The notes beneath the pieces were generated by a model. It had not been told where the DNA came from. It worked only from the letters and a program-made list of their open reading frames with translations, and searched no databases. The position numbers were made by a program, and so were the translations under genes. A DNA stretch of 59,915 nt from DATFMH01 sp035267045 (GTDB taxonomy: Bacteria; Bacteroidota; Rhodothermia; Balneolales; DATFMH01): positions 1-59,915 of the forward strand of contig DATFMH010000124.1 of the NCBI GenBank assembly GCA_035267045.1, read 5' to 3'. Positions 47,293-56,034 of the stretch are shown in pieces (position 1 is the first letter of the stretch; the number at the start of each line of letters is the position of its first letter).

Positions 47293-48159
47293 TTACGTAG
47301 ATGAGTCTTCCGGTTGATCATCACCAAAAATTTCTCTTCTCCTGCGTCGTGCTGTCACCTTACTGATCCAAATACCCACCTGATACAATAAGACCAGAGG
47401 TATAGCCACTAAACCCTGAGAAAGAGGATCGGGTGGTGTGAGGGCCGCACCTAAGATGAAACACACTACGATAGCATGGCGACGGTATTTTCTGAGGAAA
47501 TCAGGAGTAAGCAGCCCTATTTTTGTCAGGAAATAGGTAACCATCGGCAGTTGAAATATAATACCGCAGGAAAGAATCCACATCGCCAGCGAGCTGAAGT
47601 ATGCGTTGACATCAAAGAAATTCTGCACGACATCAGATATTGTGAACTGTGTGAAGAATTGCAGGGCAAAAGGTGTTAAAATCAGATAACCGAAAGAAAC
47701 ACCGATGATGAAAAGAAATGATATGAAAAAGACGATTCCACGTGTACTTTTCTTGCCGTGAGCGCCCAGAGCCGGTTGGATGAAAGCGTATAACTGGTAA
47801 AAAAATACAGGTGCTCCGGCAATTCCACCCATCACAATCAGGGTTCCCCAGTAAGTAAAAAACTGGCCGGGTAATTTTCGGCTCTGTAAAATGACATCAA
47901 CAGCAGTTATATGCAGAAACTTATAGATGAAAAAATCCTTATGTGTTGGACCTAAAAGGATTTTGTTTATGACAAAATTTGAAAATATCAAAGCCAGCAG
48001 GATACCTACGGCAATACCTATCAATCCTTTGATGATTCTCCAGCGCAATTCCTCCAGATGATCCAGAAATGGCATTTCTGCATCCAGACCTTTAGGAGGC
48101 GTGGCTTCGGGCGGCTGCCCTTTCATAATTTGTCTTTCCTGAGCTGGATCTGTGCTCAT
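47293..48159 (-). CDS. tatC: Twin-arginine translocase subunit TatC
   Basis: Core receptor of the Tat export system, 288 residues, six transmembrane helices. Hallmarks: MPFLDHLEELRWRII near 30-45 and PDPLSQGLVAIPLVLLYQVGIWIS at the end. tatA/tatB are not adjacent and must be elsewhere. A predicted Tat substrate (the molybdopterin oxidoreductase at 56576-58777) is encoded 8 kb away. Charged C-terminal tail (ARRRRREIFGDD). Upstream is a terminator belonging to glyA, so tatC has its own promoter. Confidence 0.96.
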   Translation of the reverse strand: MSTDPAQERQIMKGQPPEATPPKGLDAEMPFLDHLEELRWRIIKGLIGIAVGILLALIFSNFVINKILLGPTHKDFFIYKFLHITAVDVILQSRKLPGQFFTYWGTLIVMGGIAGAPVFFYQLYAFIQPALGAHGKKSTRGIVFFISFLFIIGVSFGYLILTPFALQFFTQFTISDVVQNFFDVNAYFSSLAMWILSCGIIFQLPMVTYFLTKIGLLTPDFLRKYRRHAIVVCFILGAALTPPDPLSQGLVAIPLVLLYQVGIWISKVTARRRRREIFGDDQPEDSST

Positions 48160-48245
48160 ATATAACTATTAAACGACGTAATATTAATGGATAAACCTGA
48201 TTACAGGATTTTTAAAGGTATAGTAACGAATACTTTCAAAAAAGG

Positions 48246-48275
48246 TTGTTCACTATAGTACGCTATAGTGAACAA
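48246..48275 (-). terminator. Intrinsic terminator after glyA
   Basis: A perfect 13-bp inverted repeat (TTGTTCACTATAG at 48246-48258, CTATAGTGAACAA at 48263-48275) with a 4-base loop. Read on the minus strand it is followed by CC and six T (complement of 48238-48243), ending the rpiB-glyA transcript about 55 bases past glyA. Confidence 0.85.
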
Positions 48276-48328
48276 TTATTATCGCGTAAAGATACACAAT
48301 AAAATAGAAACCTGATTCCTGAAAGTTA

Positions 48329-49627
48329 TCAGACAGTCACAAAATCATAAAGAGGAAATTGCTCGCACAAATCCAATACCTCCCTGGAAACGTCATTCAA
48401 CACAGTTTCTTTTTCCGGATTCTGAAGTACACGATCGATCAATTTAGCGATGTGCTTGAATTCATCTTTGCCAAGGCCTCTGGTTGTCATGGCCGGTGTG
48501 CCTATTCTAATACCGGATGTCACAAAAGGACTCTGGGTATCAAATGGTACCATATTTTTATTAACGGTAATTTTAGCTTTACCCAATGCTTCTTCAGCAA
48601 CCTTTCCCGTCAATTCTTTATTTCTCAAATCAATGAGCATCAGATGATTATCTGTTCCACCGCTAACCAGGTTATATCCCATTTCCAGGAATTGACCAGC
48701 CATAGCCTGGGCATTATCCAGAATTTGTTTCTGATACACTTTGAAATCATCCTGAAGTGCCTCACCGAAAGCAACGGCTTTGGCGGCAATGACATGCATA
48801 AGGGGCCCGCCTTGAGTACCAGGGAAAACCGCTGAGTTAACCAGTTCACCCCAATTCTTAACCCGGCCTGATTTTGGGGCAACTTTACCAAGTGTGTTTT
48901 CGCCATCTTTGCCGATCAGTATCATACCGCCACGGGGACCTCGTAAAGTCTTGTGTGTGGTTGTAGAAACAACATGGCAGTAGGGCAAAGGGTCGTTTAG
49001 TAAATCAGCAGCAATTAAACCCGCCGTGTGAGCCATATCCATCCATAAAAAAGCACCCACTTCATCGGCAATACTGCGGAATGTTTGATAATCAAAGTCT
49101 CTCGGATAAGCCGAAGCACCAATGGAAATCATTTTGGGCTGTACCTTTTTGGCTATATCCCGTATGTGGTCCATATCGAGCCGGCCGGTTTCTTTATCCA
49201 CTCTATAAAAATTGGCGTTATAATTAAGACCAGAAAAGTTAACGGGGGAGCCGTGTGTCAGGTGACCGCCATGAGCCAGATCTAATCCCAGAAAATTGTC
49301 ACCTGTTTTCAAAAAAGTTAAATATACAGCTGCATTGGCTGTGGCACCCGAATGAGGCTGAACATTTGCGTAGTCGGCTCCAAAAAGCTTTTTAGCACGA
49401 TCACGAGCGAGATCCTCTGCAATATCGACAATTTCACACCCTCCGTAATAACGTTTACCCGGGTAGCCTTCGGCATATTTATTCGTGAGAACGGAACCCA
49501 TTGCAGAGATCACTGCTTTTGAGGCAAAATTTTCAGATGCAATGAGTTCAAGATTATTATTTTGACGATCCGTTTCTTTTTCAAGGACGCTGTATATTTC
49601 AGGGTCCTGTTCTTTAAGGCTTTTCAT
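48329..49627 (-). CDS. glyA: Serine hydroxymethyltransferase
   Basis: PLP enzyme interconverting serine and glycine with tetrahydrofolate, the main source of one-carbon units. 432 residues. PLP Lys226 in STTTHKTLRGPRGG, LIASENFAS near 28-36, YAEGYPGKRYYGGCE near 51-65, PHSGATAN near 91. Second gene after rpiB (21-base gap), with a strong terminator following. No Shine-Dalgarno sequence. Confidence 0.97.
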   Translation of the reverse strand: MKSLKEQDPEIYSVLEKETDRQNNNLELIASENFASKAVISAMGSVLTNKYAEGYPGKRYYGGCEIVDIAEDLARDRAKKLFGADYANVQPHSGATANAAVYLTFLKTGDNFLGLDLAHGGHLTHGSPVNFSGLNYNANFYRVDKETGRLDMDHIRDIAKKVQPKMISIGASAYPRDFDYQTFRSIADEVGAFLWMDMAHTAGLIAADLLNDPLPYCHVVSTTTHKTLRGPRGGMILIGKDGENTLGKVAPKSGRVKNWGELVNSAVFPGTQGGPLMHVIAAKAVAFGEALQDDFKVYQKQILDNAQAMAGQFLEMGYNLVSGGTDNHLMLIDLRNKELTGKVAEEALGKAKITVNKNMVPFDTQSPFVTSGIRIGTPAMTTRGLGKDEFKHIAKLIDRVLQNPEKETVLNDVSREVLDLCEQFPLYDFVTV

Positions 49628-49648
49628 AATTGTAATAAATAATTTCAG

Positions 49649-50089
49649 TTAGTGATGAGTCAAATCGTGAATTTTGTTAACACGGCGTTCATGTCGGCCT
49701 CCCTCGAAATCAGTTTTCAGCCAGGTTAGAACGATTTCCCTTAATTCTTCTTTATTAAGATAGCGCCCGGGTAAACAGAGAATATTCGCATTATTATGTT
49801 TGCGTGATAATTCGGCTATTTCCTTATTCCAGGCAAGCGCTGCACGTATATTATCCACTTTATTGGTTGTCATACAAACACCCTGACCGCTTCCACAAAT
49901 GGCAATACCTTTCTCGTATTCACCATTGCTCACAGCTTCGGCTACCTGTACGGCAAAATCCGGGTAATCAACAGAATCTTCTGAATGTGTGCCGTAATCT
50001 ACCGGCATATATCCATTATCTTCCAGGATTTTTTTGACTAATTCTTTGGCTTTGAACCCAGCGTGATCGCTTCCTATTGCAATTATCAT
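49649..50089 (-). CDS. rpiB: Ribose 5-phosphate isomerase B
   Basis: Interconverts ribose 5-phosphate and ribulose 5-phosphate. 146 residues, RpiB/LacAB type. Motifs: IAIGSDHAGF at the N-terminus, DYGTHSEDSVDYPD near 34-47, ICGSGQGVCMTTNKV near 64-78 with the catalytic Cys before GSG, and RKHNNANILCLPGRYL. First gene of the rpiB-glyA pair. Confidence 0.96.
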   Translation of the reverse strand: MIIAIGSDHAGFKAKELVKKILEDNGYMPVDYGTHSEDSVDYPDFAVQVAEAVSNGEYEKGIAICGSGQGVCMTTNKVDNIRAALAWNKEIAELSRKHNNANILCLPGRYLNKEELREIVLTWLKTDFEGGRHERRVNKIHDLTHH

Positions 50090-50160
50090 ATGGTTACTAT
50101 TAATCTCTGTTTCGACAGTACTTAAATATCTTTAAAAAATCGTTTACTATAAAGGGAAAT

Positions 50161-50193
50161 CAATGAACAATTACCAATTAACAGTTATCAATA
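50161..50193. repeat. Degenerate CAATTA/CAATGA repeat
   Basis: CAATGAACAATTACCAATTA followed by ACAGTTATCAAT. It shares CAATGARCAATTACCAAT with 1156-1180 and its unit type with 31385-31417. Lies in the 281-base stretch between rpiB and the DUF4159 gene, which otherwise shows nothing assignable (an AGATAACAGATAA piece near 50226). Confidence 0.55.
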
Positions 50194-50370
50194 AATCCGG
50201 ATCGTAGAAACCGGACAATGGAGGACAGATAACAGATAATTTAAAATTAGAATATGAAAGAAAAACCATAGGAAATAAATTGATTGAAGAATTGAATGTT
50301 ACCCATTTTTACAACTACTATTTATAATTGATAGCAGATAGTTTATTAAGACCCTAATACAATAAAATAT

Positions 50371-51075
50371 CTACCTGGCATTGGTGAATGCATATACTAA
50401 TATATTAACCCCCATTTTGAAAGCTTTTTCACGTATGGACTGTGGATCTTTATGTATCTCGGGATCTGCCCAGCCATCTCCCAGGTTAGTTTGATACGTA
50501 TAATAAACCACAAGCCGGCCGTGAAGATAGATTCCAAAACCCTGTGCCGGCTTTCCATCATGTTTATGAATTTTGGGACAACCATTCGGAAAATTAAATA
50601 CCTGATGATAAATCGGGTGATTATAGGGAAGATCATGCATTTGATGATTAGGGAATATCTCTTTCAAAATTTTCCTGACATATTTATCGAAACCATAATC
50701 ATCGTCAATATACAGGAACCCTCCATTTTCCAGGTACTTATGGACATTTTCTATCTCGGCCTTATTTAAAGTGATATTTCCGTGCCCGGTCATGAAAGCA
50801 AATGGATATTTAAAGAGATCAGGGCTGCCAATAGAGACATCATCGTATTGTACATCCAGATCGACCGGGACCTTTTTCTTCAGATATTCAATCATATTCG
50901 TAAGAGAAGACGGATCATTATACCAATCGCCGCCACCCCGGTATTTAATCCTGGCAATCCGGAAGGCACCCTGATCCTGTGCCTCAACAGTTGCCGGTTC
51001 CGTAATAAAGGCCATGGATGAACCTAAAAGAATAATAAAACAAAAATATACGTAACGGTTAAGATGCGACGACAT
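50371..51075 (-). CDS. Exported DUF4159 domain protein
   Basis: 234 residues. Signal peptide to about residue 33. The rest is a DUF4159 domain: FRIARIKYRGGGDWYNDPSSL at the start, PFAFMTGHGNITLN, LENGGFLYIDDDYGFDKYVRK and a C-terminal AFKMGVNILVYAFT. The fold resembles class I glutamine-amidotransferase-like/ThuA proteins but the catalytic cysteine is absent. In other Bacteroidota-type genomes DUF4159 proteins accompany MoxR/BatA-type clusters; none is present here. It is divergent from the amylase gene, 108 bases away. Role unknown. Confidence 0.85.
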   Translation of the reverse strand: MSSHLNRYVYFCFIILLGSSMAFITEPATVEAQDQGAFRIARIKYRGGGDWYNDPSSLTNMIEYLKKKVPVDLDVQYDDVSIGSPDLFKYPFAFMTGHGNITLNKAEIENVHKYLENGGFLYIDDDYGFDKYVRKILKEIFPNHQMHDLPYNHPIYHQVFNFPNGCPKIHKHDGKPAQGFGIYLHGRLVVYYTYQTNLGDGWADPEIHKDPQSIREKAFKMGVNILVYAFTNAR

Positions 51076-51183
51076 AAAAAGATGGCGTTAAAGAAGATGT
51101 TTATTTGGCTGATTTGAATAATGGCGTATTTTATTACGTAATGCAACCTTGAGAGTTTAATTCCTGTTAATTTAATAATTATT

Positions 51184-53052
51184 ATGAAATACAGATCGAA
51201 ATTATCATTACTTATACTTGCCTTTCTGTTGAGCTGTCCCGGTTACCTGCTTGCTCAAAAATTTGGCATAGATCATATTGAACCTACATTTTGGTGGACG
51301 GGTATGAAGCATAAAAGCCTCCAAATAATGATTCATGGGAAAGACATCTCGGACGCAAATGTCAGTGTGTCTTATCCCGGGGTAAAATTTGAACGAAAAG
51401 TTACCGTTTCTAATCCGGATTATGTTTTTCTTTATGTGGATATAACAAAAGAAGCAAAACCGGGGGAGATGCCTGTCGTTTTTTCCAAAAATGGGAAAAA
51501 ATATACTTATGAATATCAGTTAAAGAGTAAAAGTACGTCTGAAGATCGTTACCAGGGATTTAATAGTTCGGATATCATTTATTTGCTGATGCCCGACCGC
51601 TTTGCCAATGGAGATCCCTCCAATGATAATGTTAAGGGAATGATTGAGAAAAAGAATCTCAAAGATCCGAGTGGCCGTCACGGTGGCGATATTAAAGGGA
51701 TTGAAGATCATCTGCGCTACATTAAAGATCTTGGGGTGACAGCTATATGGATTAATCCTCTTGTAGAAAATAATATGCCGACGAACTACCACGCATATCA
51801 TGGTTATGCAGCTACTAACTTATATAAAATTGATCCGCGTTATGGATCCAACCAGGATTATGTGGATCTTGTTTCGAAAGCTCATAATGACGGATTAAAG
51901 ATTATTATGGATATGGTCATGAACCACATAGGAAGTAATCATTGGTGGATGAAAGATCCGCCGACTAAAGATTGGGTGCACAGTTATAATAAATATGGAC
52001 AGACCAATTATCGTATTCCTGCCGTTTCTGATCCACACGCTTCAAAGTATGATGAGAAAAAGATGGAAAAGGGATGGTTTGTCAAGGCTATGCCTGACCT
52101 TAATCAGAATAATCCGCTTGAAGCTACTTATCTCATTCAGAATACCATTTGGTGGATTGAGTACTCTGGTATTGACGGTATTCGTATGGATACGTATCCT
52201 TATCCAAACAAACATTTTATGAAAGAATGGGTACAGGCTGTCAAAGAGGAGTTTCCCACATTAAATATAGTAGGAGAAGTGTCCGTGCATGATGTCGGTA
52301 TAGCTTCATACTGGCAGGAACATAAGCACAGCAGAGACGGTTATAATTCTCATTTGTCCAGCATTACGGATTATCCATTAAAGTATGCTATTGTTGAAGC
52401 TTTTACACAACCTTACGGATGGCATTCGGGAATCATGCAAATCTATTACACGCTTGCGCAGGATTTCCTTTATTCGAAACCGGATGAAAATGTCATATTC
52501 TTTGATAATCATGATACCAATCGTTTTGGAGGGCTCATAAACAAGGATAAGGATCTGTTTAAGATGGGTATGGCCTTTTTATTAACAACCCGTGGTATAC
52601 CCCAGATTTATTACGGTGATGAAATCATGAGATCGAGTTTGAAAAATGGCAACGATGGTAATGTTCGCAGAGATTTCCCCGGTGGCTGGCCCGGAGATAA
52701 GCATAACGCGTTTACCCAGGCCGGACGTTCACCGTTACAAAACGAAATTTTTGATTATACCCGCAAGCTTATGCATTTCAGGGATAACAATCCGGTACTT
52801 GCCACTGGCCGTTTGATGCAATTCATACCTGAGAATGATGTGTATGTTTACTTCCGGTATAATAAAAACAAGACTATTATGGTCGTCATGAACCTGAATA
52901 AAAAAGAATATCATCTTAACAATATCCGTTTTGCCGAAAGGATGGATGGCTTTAATAAAGCCTTGAATGTTGTGACCGGCAAGACGCTGACTCATTTAAA
53001 GTCATTTGATATTCCGGCTAAAACCGCCTGGGTTCTGGAATTGGAGAAGTAG
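51184..53052 (+). CDS. Exported GH13 alpha-amylase family enzyme (cyclomaltodextrinase/neopullulanase type)
   Basis: 622 residues. Signal peptide to about residue 24 (LLAQ), an N-terminal Ig-like cyclomaltodextrinase domain (30-115), the (beta/alpha)8 catalytic barrel (about 130-520) and a C-terminal beta domain. Four GH13 conserved regions are intact: DMVMNH, GIDGIRMDTYPY with nucleophile Asp336, IVGEVSV with acid/base Glu365, and FFDNHDTNRF with Asp444. This matches SusA-like enzymes that cut starch or cyclodextrins outside the cytoplasm. No SusC/D or regulator is next to it. No Shine-Dalgarno sequence; a strong terminator follows. Confidence 0.93.
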   Translation: MKYRSKLSLLILAFLLSCPGYLLAQKFGIDHIEPTFWWTGMKHKSLQIMIHGKDISDANVSVSYPGVKFERKVTVSNPDYVFLYVDITKEAKPGEMPVVFSKNGKKYTYEYQLKSKSTSEDRYQGFNSSDIIYLLMPDRFANGDPSNDNVKGMIEKKNLKDPSGRHGGDIKGIEDHLRYIKDLGVTAIWINPLVENNMPTNYHAYHGYAATNLYKIDPRYGSNQDYVDLVSKAHNDGLKIIMDMVMNHIGSNHWWMKDPPTKDWVHSYNKYGQTNYRIPAVSDPHASKYDEKKMEKGWFVKAMPDLNQNNPLEATYLIQNTIWWIEYSGIDGIRMDTYPYPNKHFMKEWVQAVKEEFPTLNIVGEVSVHDVGIASYWQEHKHSRDGYNSHLSSITDYPLKYAIVEAFTQPYGWHSGIMQIYYTLAQDFLYSKPDENVIFFDNHDTNRFGGLINKDKDLFKMGMAFLLTTRGIPQIYYGDEIMRSSLKNGNDGNVRRDFPGGWPGDKHNAFTQAGRSPLQNEIFDYTRKLMHFRDNNPVLATGRLMQFIPENDVYVYFRYNKNKTIMVVMNLNKKEYHLNNIRFAERMDGFNKALNVVTGKTLTHLKSFDIPAKTAWVLELEK

Positions 53053-53129
53053 CGTTAACTTCCGGAACACAAAGATAATGTAGTAAATTGAGGTTATTAC
53101 TTGAAAGTTGGATTGTAGTAATAAAAAAA

Positions 53130-53152
53130 GGCGTCATACTAAGTGTGACGCC
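53130..53152. terminator. Bidirectional intrinsic terminator
   Basis: GGCGTCATAC pairs with GTGTGACGCC (one G-T pair) around a TAA loop, flanked by seven A on the left and five T on the right, so it can end transcription from the amylase gene (plus) and from the sulfur operon (minus). Confidence 0.88.
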
Positions 53153-53195
53153 TTTTTAATTCTTCTATCTTTACTCTGAAAACTTTTAACTAATA

Positions 53196-53849
53196 TCAGC
53201 AGCCTTCTTTTCTTCGTTTCCTCGGAGCACCCTCCGGTAAAGCGGCAGGCATCTTGAGTTTGGGAAGTTGTTTAACCTGTGGCTGACTCTGTTCCCCCGT
53301 TTTTCCGGTCTGAGGCGTTCCGCCAAAGAATTTACTAACCTCTTTGATCTTATTGAATTCCGTTAATTGATCCGGATTTGGCTTGGCCGGCATTTTAGGG
53401 AAAAGAATTTTGTCTTTCCATTCGTTTAATCCGTTTTTCAGGATATACACATTCTGGAATTTTTTAGCTTTCAACAACAGCCAGCCCTGGGTCGCTTTTT
53501 CACTATTATCCGAATAGAGTATGAGTTTATCCGTTGGATAGAAATTTTGATCCAATAATTCAGATAAAGGTATGTTCTGAGCCATAGGAATATGATAGAC
53601 GGCATATTCTTTTGAACTCCGTGTGTCAATTATCCGGAAGTCAAAATTATCTTTTATGATCCAATCGGCCAATTGTTGTACGGATATGTTATCTGCATCT
53701 TTTTGAGCCATCAGGGCGAGGTCTTTCGCGTTTATGGTAATCTTACTATTGTCGTACGGACTACCCGCGAAAATAGCAAAGAAACCTAAAACAAGAGCAA
53801 GAAATCCGAGCTTCTTTTGAGTTGTCATATTTGAAAATAGTTTGGTCAT
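53196..53849 (-). CDS. Membrane-anchored rhodanese-fold protein with C-terminal single cysteine
   Basis: 217 residues. An N-terminal hydrophobic segment (14-29) anchors or exports it. The rhodanese fold is at about 52-150: VQQLADWI, FRIIDTRSSKEYAVYHIPMAQNIPL, then the active loop LILYSDNSEKATQGW and LKNGLNEW. Where active sulfurtransferases have Cys, this one has Ser113. The protein has only one cysteine, Cys217, the very last residue, at the end of a flexible Pro/Gln/Lys-rich tail (GAPRKRRKEGC). Last gene of the sulfur operon, overlapping the YeeE gene by 4 bases (ATGA). A role as sulfur carrier or docking protein is inference. Confidence 0.8.
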   Translation of the reverse strand: MTKLFSNMTTQKKLGFLALVLGFFAIFAGSPYDNSKITINAKDLALMAQKDADNISVQQLADWIIKDNFDFRIIDTRSSKEYAVYHIPMAQNIPLSELLDQNFYPTDKLILYSDNSEKATQGWLLLKAKKFQNVYILKNGLNEWKDKILFPKMPAKPNPDQLTEFNKIKEVSKFFGGTPQTGKTGEQSQPQVKQLPKLKMPAALPEGAPRKRRKEGC

Positions 53850-54451
53850 AATGCTTTCCCCGCGTCTTCTTGTGCAAAATATTTTTCAACTTTTCCCGCC
53901 AGCAGGAATCCGCCGAGAGCAATTAACACTACAAAAAAGACCAACACCCCATAAGGAATATCAAGAAGCTGTGGCAGCGTTATTTGTCCCATTGGAGCTG
54001 CGTTGAAGAATCCTGCAATCCATGGGAAAGCTTCACCGAACGCGAAGATTCCGAAAAATAAACCCAGAACAAAAACATATCCGTCCATTTTACCAGTAGC
54101 GCACGCGACTCCGGAAGTACCCGGGCAATATCCGCCGATCACAAAACCGATACCCAGGATTAAACCGCCTGCCAGATCGGCCCAAATGAATGTAGGTGTT
54201 AAATAAACCAGTGAGAGGTCTACCCAACCTAACCAGGAAAAATAGAATAATCCAAGCATTGCGGTTATAATAGCCGTAAACATGACCTTGAATACGGCCA
54301 TATCCCTGAAATAAAACTGAGCAGCTAATTTTCTCGCACTTCCGAATCCGGCTCTCTCCAGGAAAAACCCAAAACCGATTCCTATTACAAAAGCGACTAT
54401 TAAACTAACTTCGTTACCAAATAAACCGAATTTAAAAAATGGTGCACTCAT
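53846..54451 (-). CDS. YeeE/YedE-family sulfur transport protein, second half-size unit
   Basis: About 201 residues, five or so membrane helices. The family includes TsuA, a thiosulfate importer, which relies on conserved membrane cysteines. Here GGYCPGTSGVACATGKMDG near residue 92 carries two cysteines in the family motif, and FGFFLERAGFGSARKLA near 30 is also typical. The start is the ATG at 54451: it has AAGGAGG (minus strand, 54460-54466) eight bases upstream and overlaps the previous stop (ATGA). An upstream in-frame ATG at 54520 would lie deep in the previous gene. Works in the inner membrane, presumably as a pair with the preceding gene product. Confidence 0.88.
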   Translation of the reverse strand: MSAPFFKFGLFGNEVSLIVAFVIGIGFGFFLERAGFGSARKLAAQFYFRDMAVFKVMFTAIITAMLGLFYFSWLGWVDLSLVYLTPTFIWADLAGGLILGIGFVIGGYCPGTSGVACATGKMDGYVFVLGLFFGIFAFGEAFPWIAGFFNAAPMGQITLPQLLDIPYGVLVFFVVLIALGGFLLAGKVEKYFAQEDAGKAL

Positions 54452-55026
54452 AACCATTGCCTCCTTACGAAATACGCGGCACCATAGGCACCGGCAAATA
54501 CCATTAACATGAAAATCCAACTTCCGACATTAAGTAAAGCCCCGCCGGTTAATGCCTGTCCGCTTGTACAACCGCGGGCGAGTTTAGCTCCGATACCCAT
54601 TAGCGCGCCACCGAAGAAAGCATAGACATAACGCATCTTAAACGATATGTGTTCACTTTTTTCGGTAGTCTTCTTAATTCTTCCGGCCAATGCTCCCGAG
54701 ATAAAACCACCAATGATCAAGCCCAATACTTCAAATACCAACCAGCTTTTAAACGGACTCGTGGTCCCGTCGCCGAGGTATCCTTCATAAAATGCATTTC
54801 CGGATGCATGGTGTGGGGCAATGGCATTAACACCGGATGCTACAACGGTACTGAAAGCACCGGATGCGCCTAGCCCTCTTCCCATAATCACAAAAGCAGA
54901 AAGAAGCACTAATCCCAACCCAAAACCTGACAGGTATGGATTCCAATACGGTTGTGCTGCTTTAACTTTAACTTTTTTATTTGTTTCCGTTTTGGGAACG
55001 GATAACGTATCTATTGTTGGATCCAT
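54448..55026 (-). CDS. YeeE/YedE-family sulfur transport protein, first half-size unit
   Basis: About 192 residues. Short charged N-terminus, then membrane helices with GFGLGLVLLSAFVIMGRGLGASGAF (about 33-57, split here for length) and the family motif KLARGCTSGQALTGGALLN carrying a conserved cysteine near 160. The ATG at 55026 is preferred: AGGGAG lies about nine bases upstream, whereas the alternative at 55092 would overlap the NrfD gene by 20 bases. Full-length TsuA-type proteins carry both halves in one chain; here they are separate overlapping genes. Confidence 0.87.
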   Translation of the reverse strand: MDPTIDTLSVPKTETNKKVKVKAAQPYWNPYLSGFGLGLVLLSAFVIMGRGLGASGAFSTVVASGVNAIAPHHASGNAFYEGYLGDGTTSPFKSWLVFEVLGLIIGGFISGALAGRIKKTTEKSEHISFKMRYVYAFFGGALMGIGAKLARGCTSGQALTGGALLNVGSWIFMLMVFAGAYGAAYFVRRQWL

Positions 55027-55072
55027 TAAATATTCTCCCTTAATGTTTTTTGATGATTCAAATAAAATGAAG

Positions 55073-56026
55073 CTATTTGAAAAGTCCTGCATGAATTAAC
55101 CAATGGCTGTACTGTCCTGCGTAAACAAAGACAAACCGCAATAAAATACCTCCGACTAAAACCATAATAGGGGCAACAACAGTATGTTTGATCTTATTTT
55201 TAATGGCCAATGATTGTATAAACAATGGAATAACCATTCCGATGCCGATTACAAATACCCAGAAAACTGCTGCAAAAGGTCCCGTTAACAAAAGGTCGGC
55301 TGCCGCTTTATGGGAAGCCGAAGATGTCAACAGTCCGATAAAGAAGAATGCTACGATCACTAACTCGAGTGTTAGGAATCCATTATCGGCTTTTGTGAGT
55401 ATATCACGTTCATGAGCTGTTTTAGCAATCATATGAACAAATGCCGCGGCCGACGAAAGTCCCGATGCCAGGAACAAAAATCCCAAAACAGAACTATTCC
55501 ATAATGGCCTTCCGGTAAGTGTGCTCAGCAGAATACCGGTATACGCGCCTAACATTAATCCTAAGGTAATATTCAGTGTAGCGATACCCTTTATTGTGGA
55601 TGGGTGTGCATTCATTTTTTCGGATATTTTCCCGAGCTGCGGAATGCGATTAAGGATGAAAACAGGTACTCTTAACAACAAATTCAATATCAATGCGGGA
55701 TATACGAGAAGAAGTATCCAGGCACCCCACGACATCGGGGATGTGACTTGAAATGTTGTATACAGTCTCCAGAAGTAAAATTTGTGTTCAAGATCCAGGA
55801 ATAATGCCAACATACCCAAGCTTAGAATAATGATACTCAGTATCGGCAGTTGGAAACAAGTACATTTGGCTTCCCTGGCTCTTCCTTTTAACAGGAAGTA
55901 GCCTGAGATGATCATCATACCGGCAATCAATCCACCAATAAACAGATAAACCGGAATTTGCCAACTCCATATATGGAGTGTCGGATCTATTAATTCGTTA
56001 TGACGTGTTATGGATAATTCGTGCAT
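55073..56026 (-). CDS. NrfD/PsrC-family membrane anchor subunit
   Basis: 317 residues, eight to nine transmembrane helices, no haem-ligand pattern. Family members exchange electrons with the quinone pool for molybdopterin or multihaem partners. Segments typical of the family: WSWQIPVYLFIGGLIAG near 20-36 and a C-terminal QYSHWL. An AGAGG Shine-Dalgarno core (minus strand, 56032-56036) overlaps the stop of the ferredoxin gene, eight bases before. Third gene of the operon, completing an A-B-C respiratory complex. Confidence 0.92.
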   Translation of the reverse strand: MHELSITRHNELIDPTLHIWSWQIPVYLFIGGLIAGMMIISGYFLLKGRAREAKCTCFQLPILSIIILSLGMLALFLDLEHKFYFWRLYTTFQVTSPMSWGAWILLLVYPALILNLLLRVPVFILNRIPQLGKISEKMNAHPSTIKGIATLNITLGLMLGAYTGILLSTLTGRPLWNSSVLGFLFLASGLSSAAAFVHMIAKTAHERDILTKADNGFLTLELVIVAFFFIGLLTSSASHKAAADLLLTGPFAAVFWVFVIGIGMVIPLFIQSLAIKNKIKHTVVAPIMVLVGGILLRFVFVYAGQYSHWLIHAGLFK

Positions 56027-56034
56027 CTTAACCT

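Noticed and set aside
48359..48835. 158-codon plus-strand open frame inside glyA
   Set aside because: Antisense to conserved glyA sequence; composition is that of a reverse-complement shadow.
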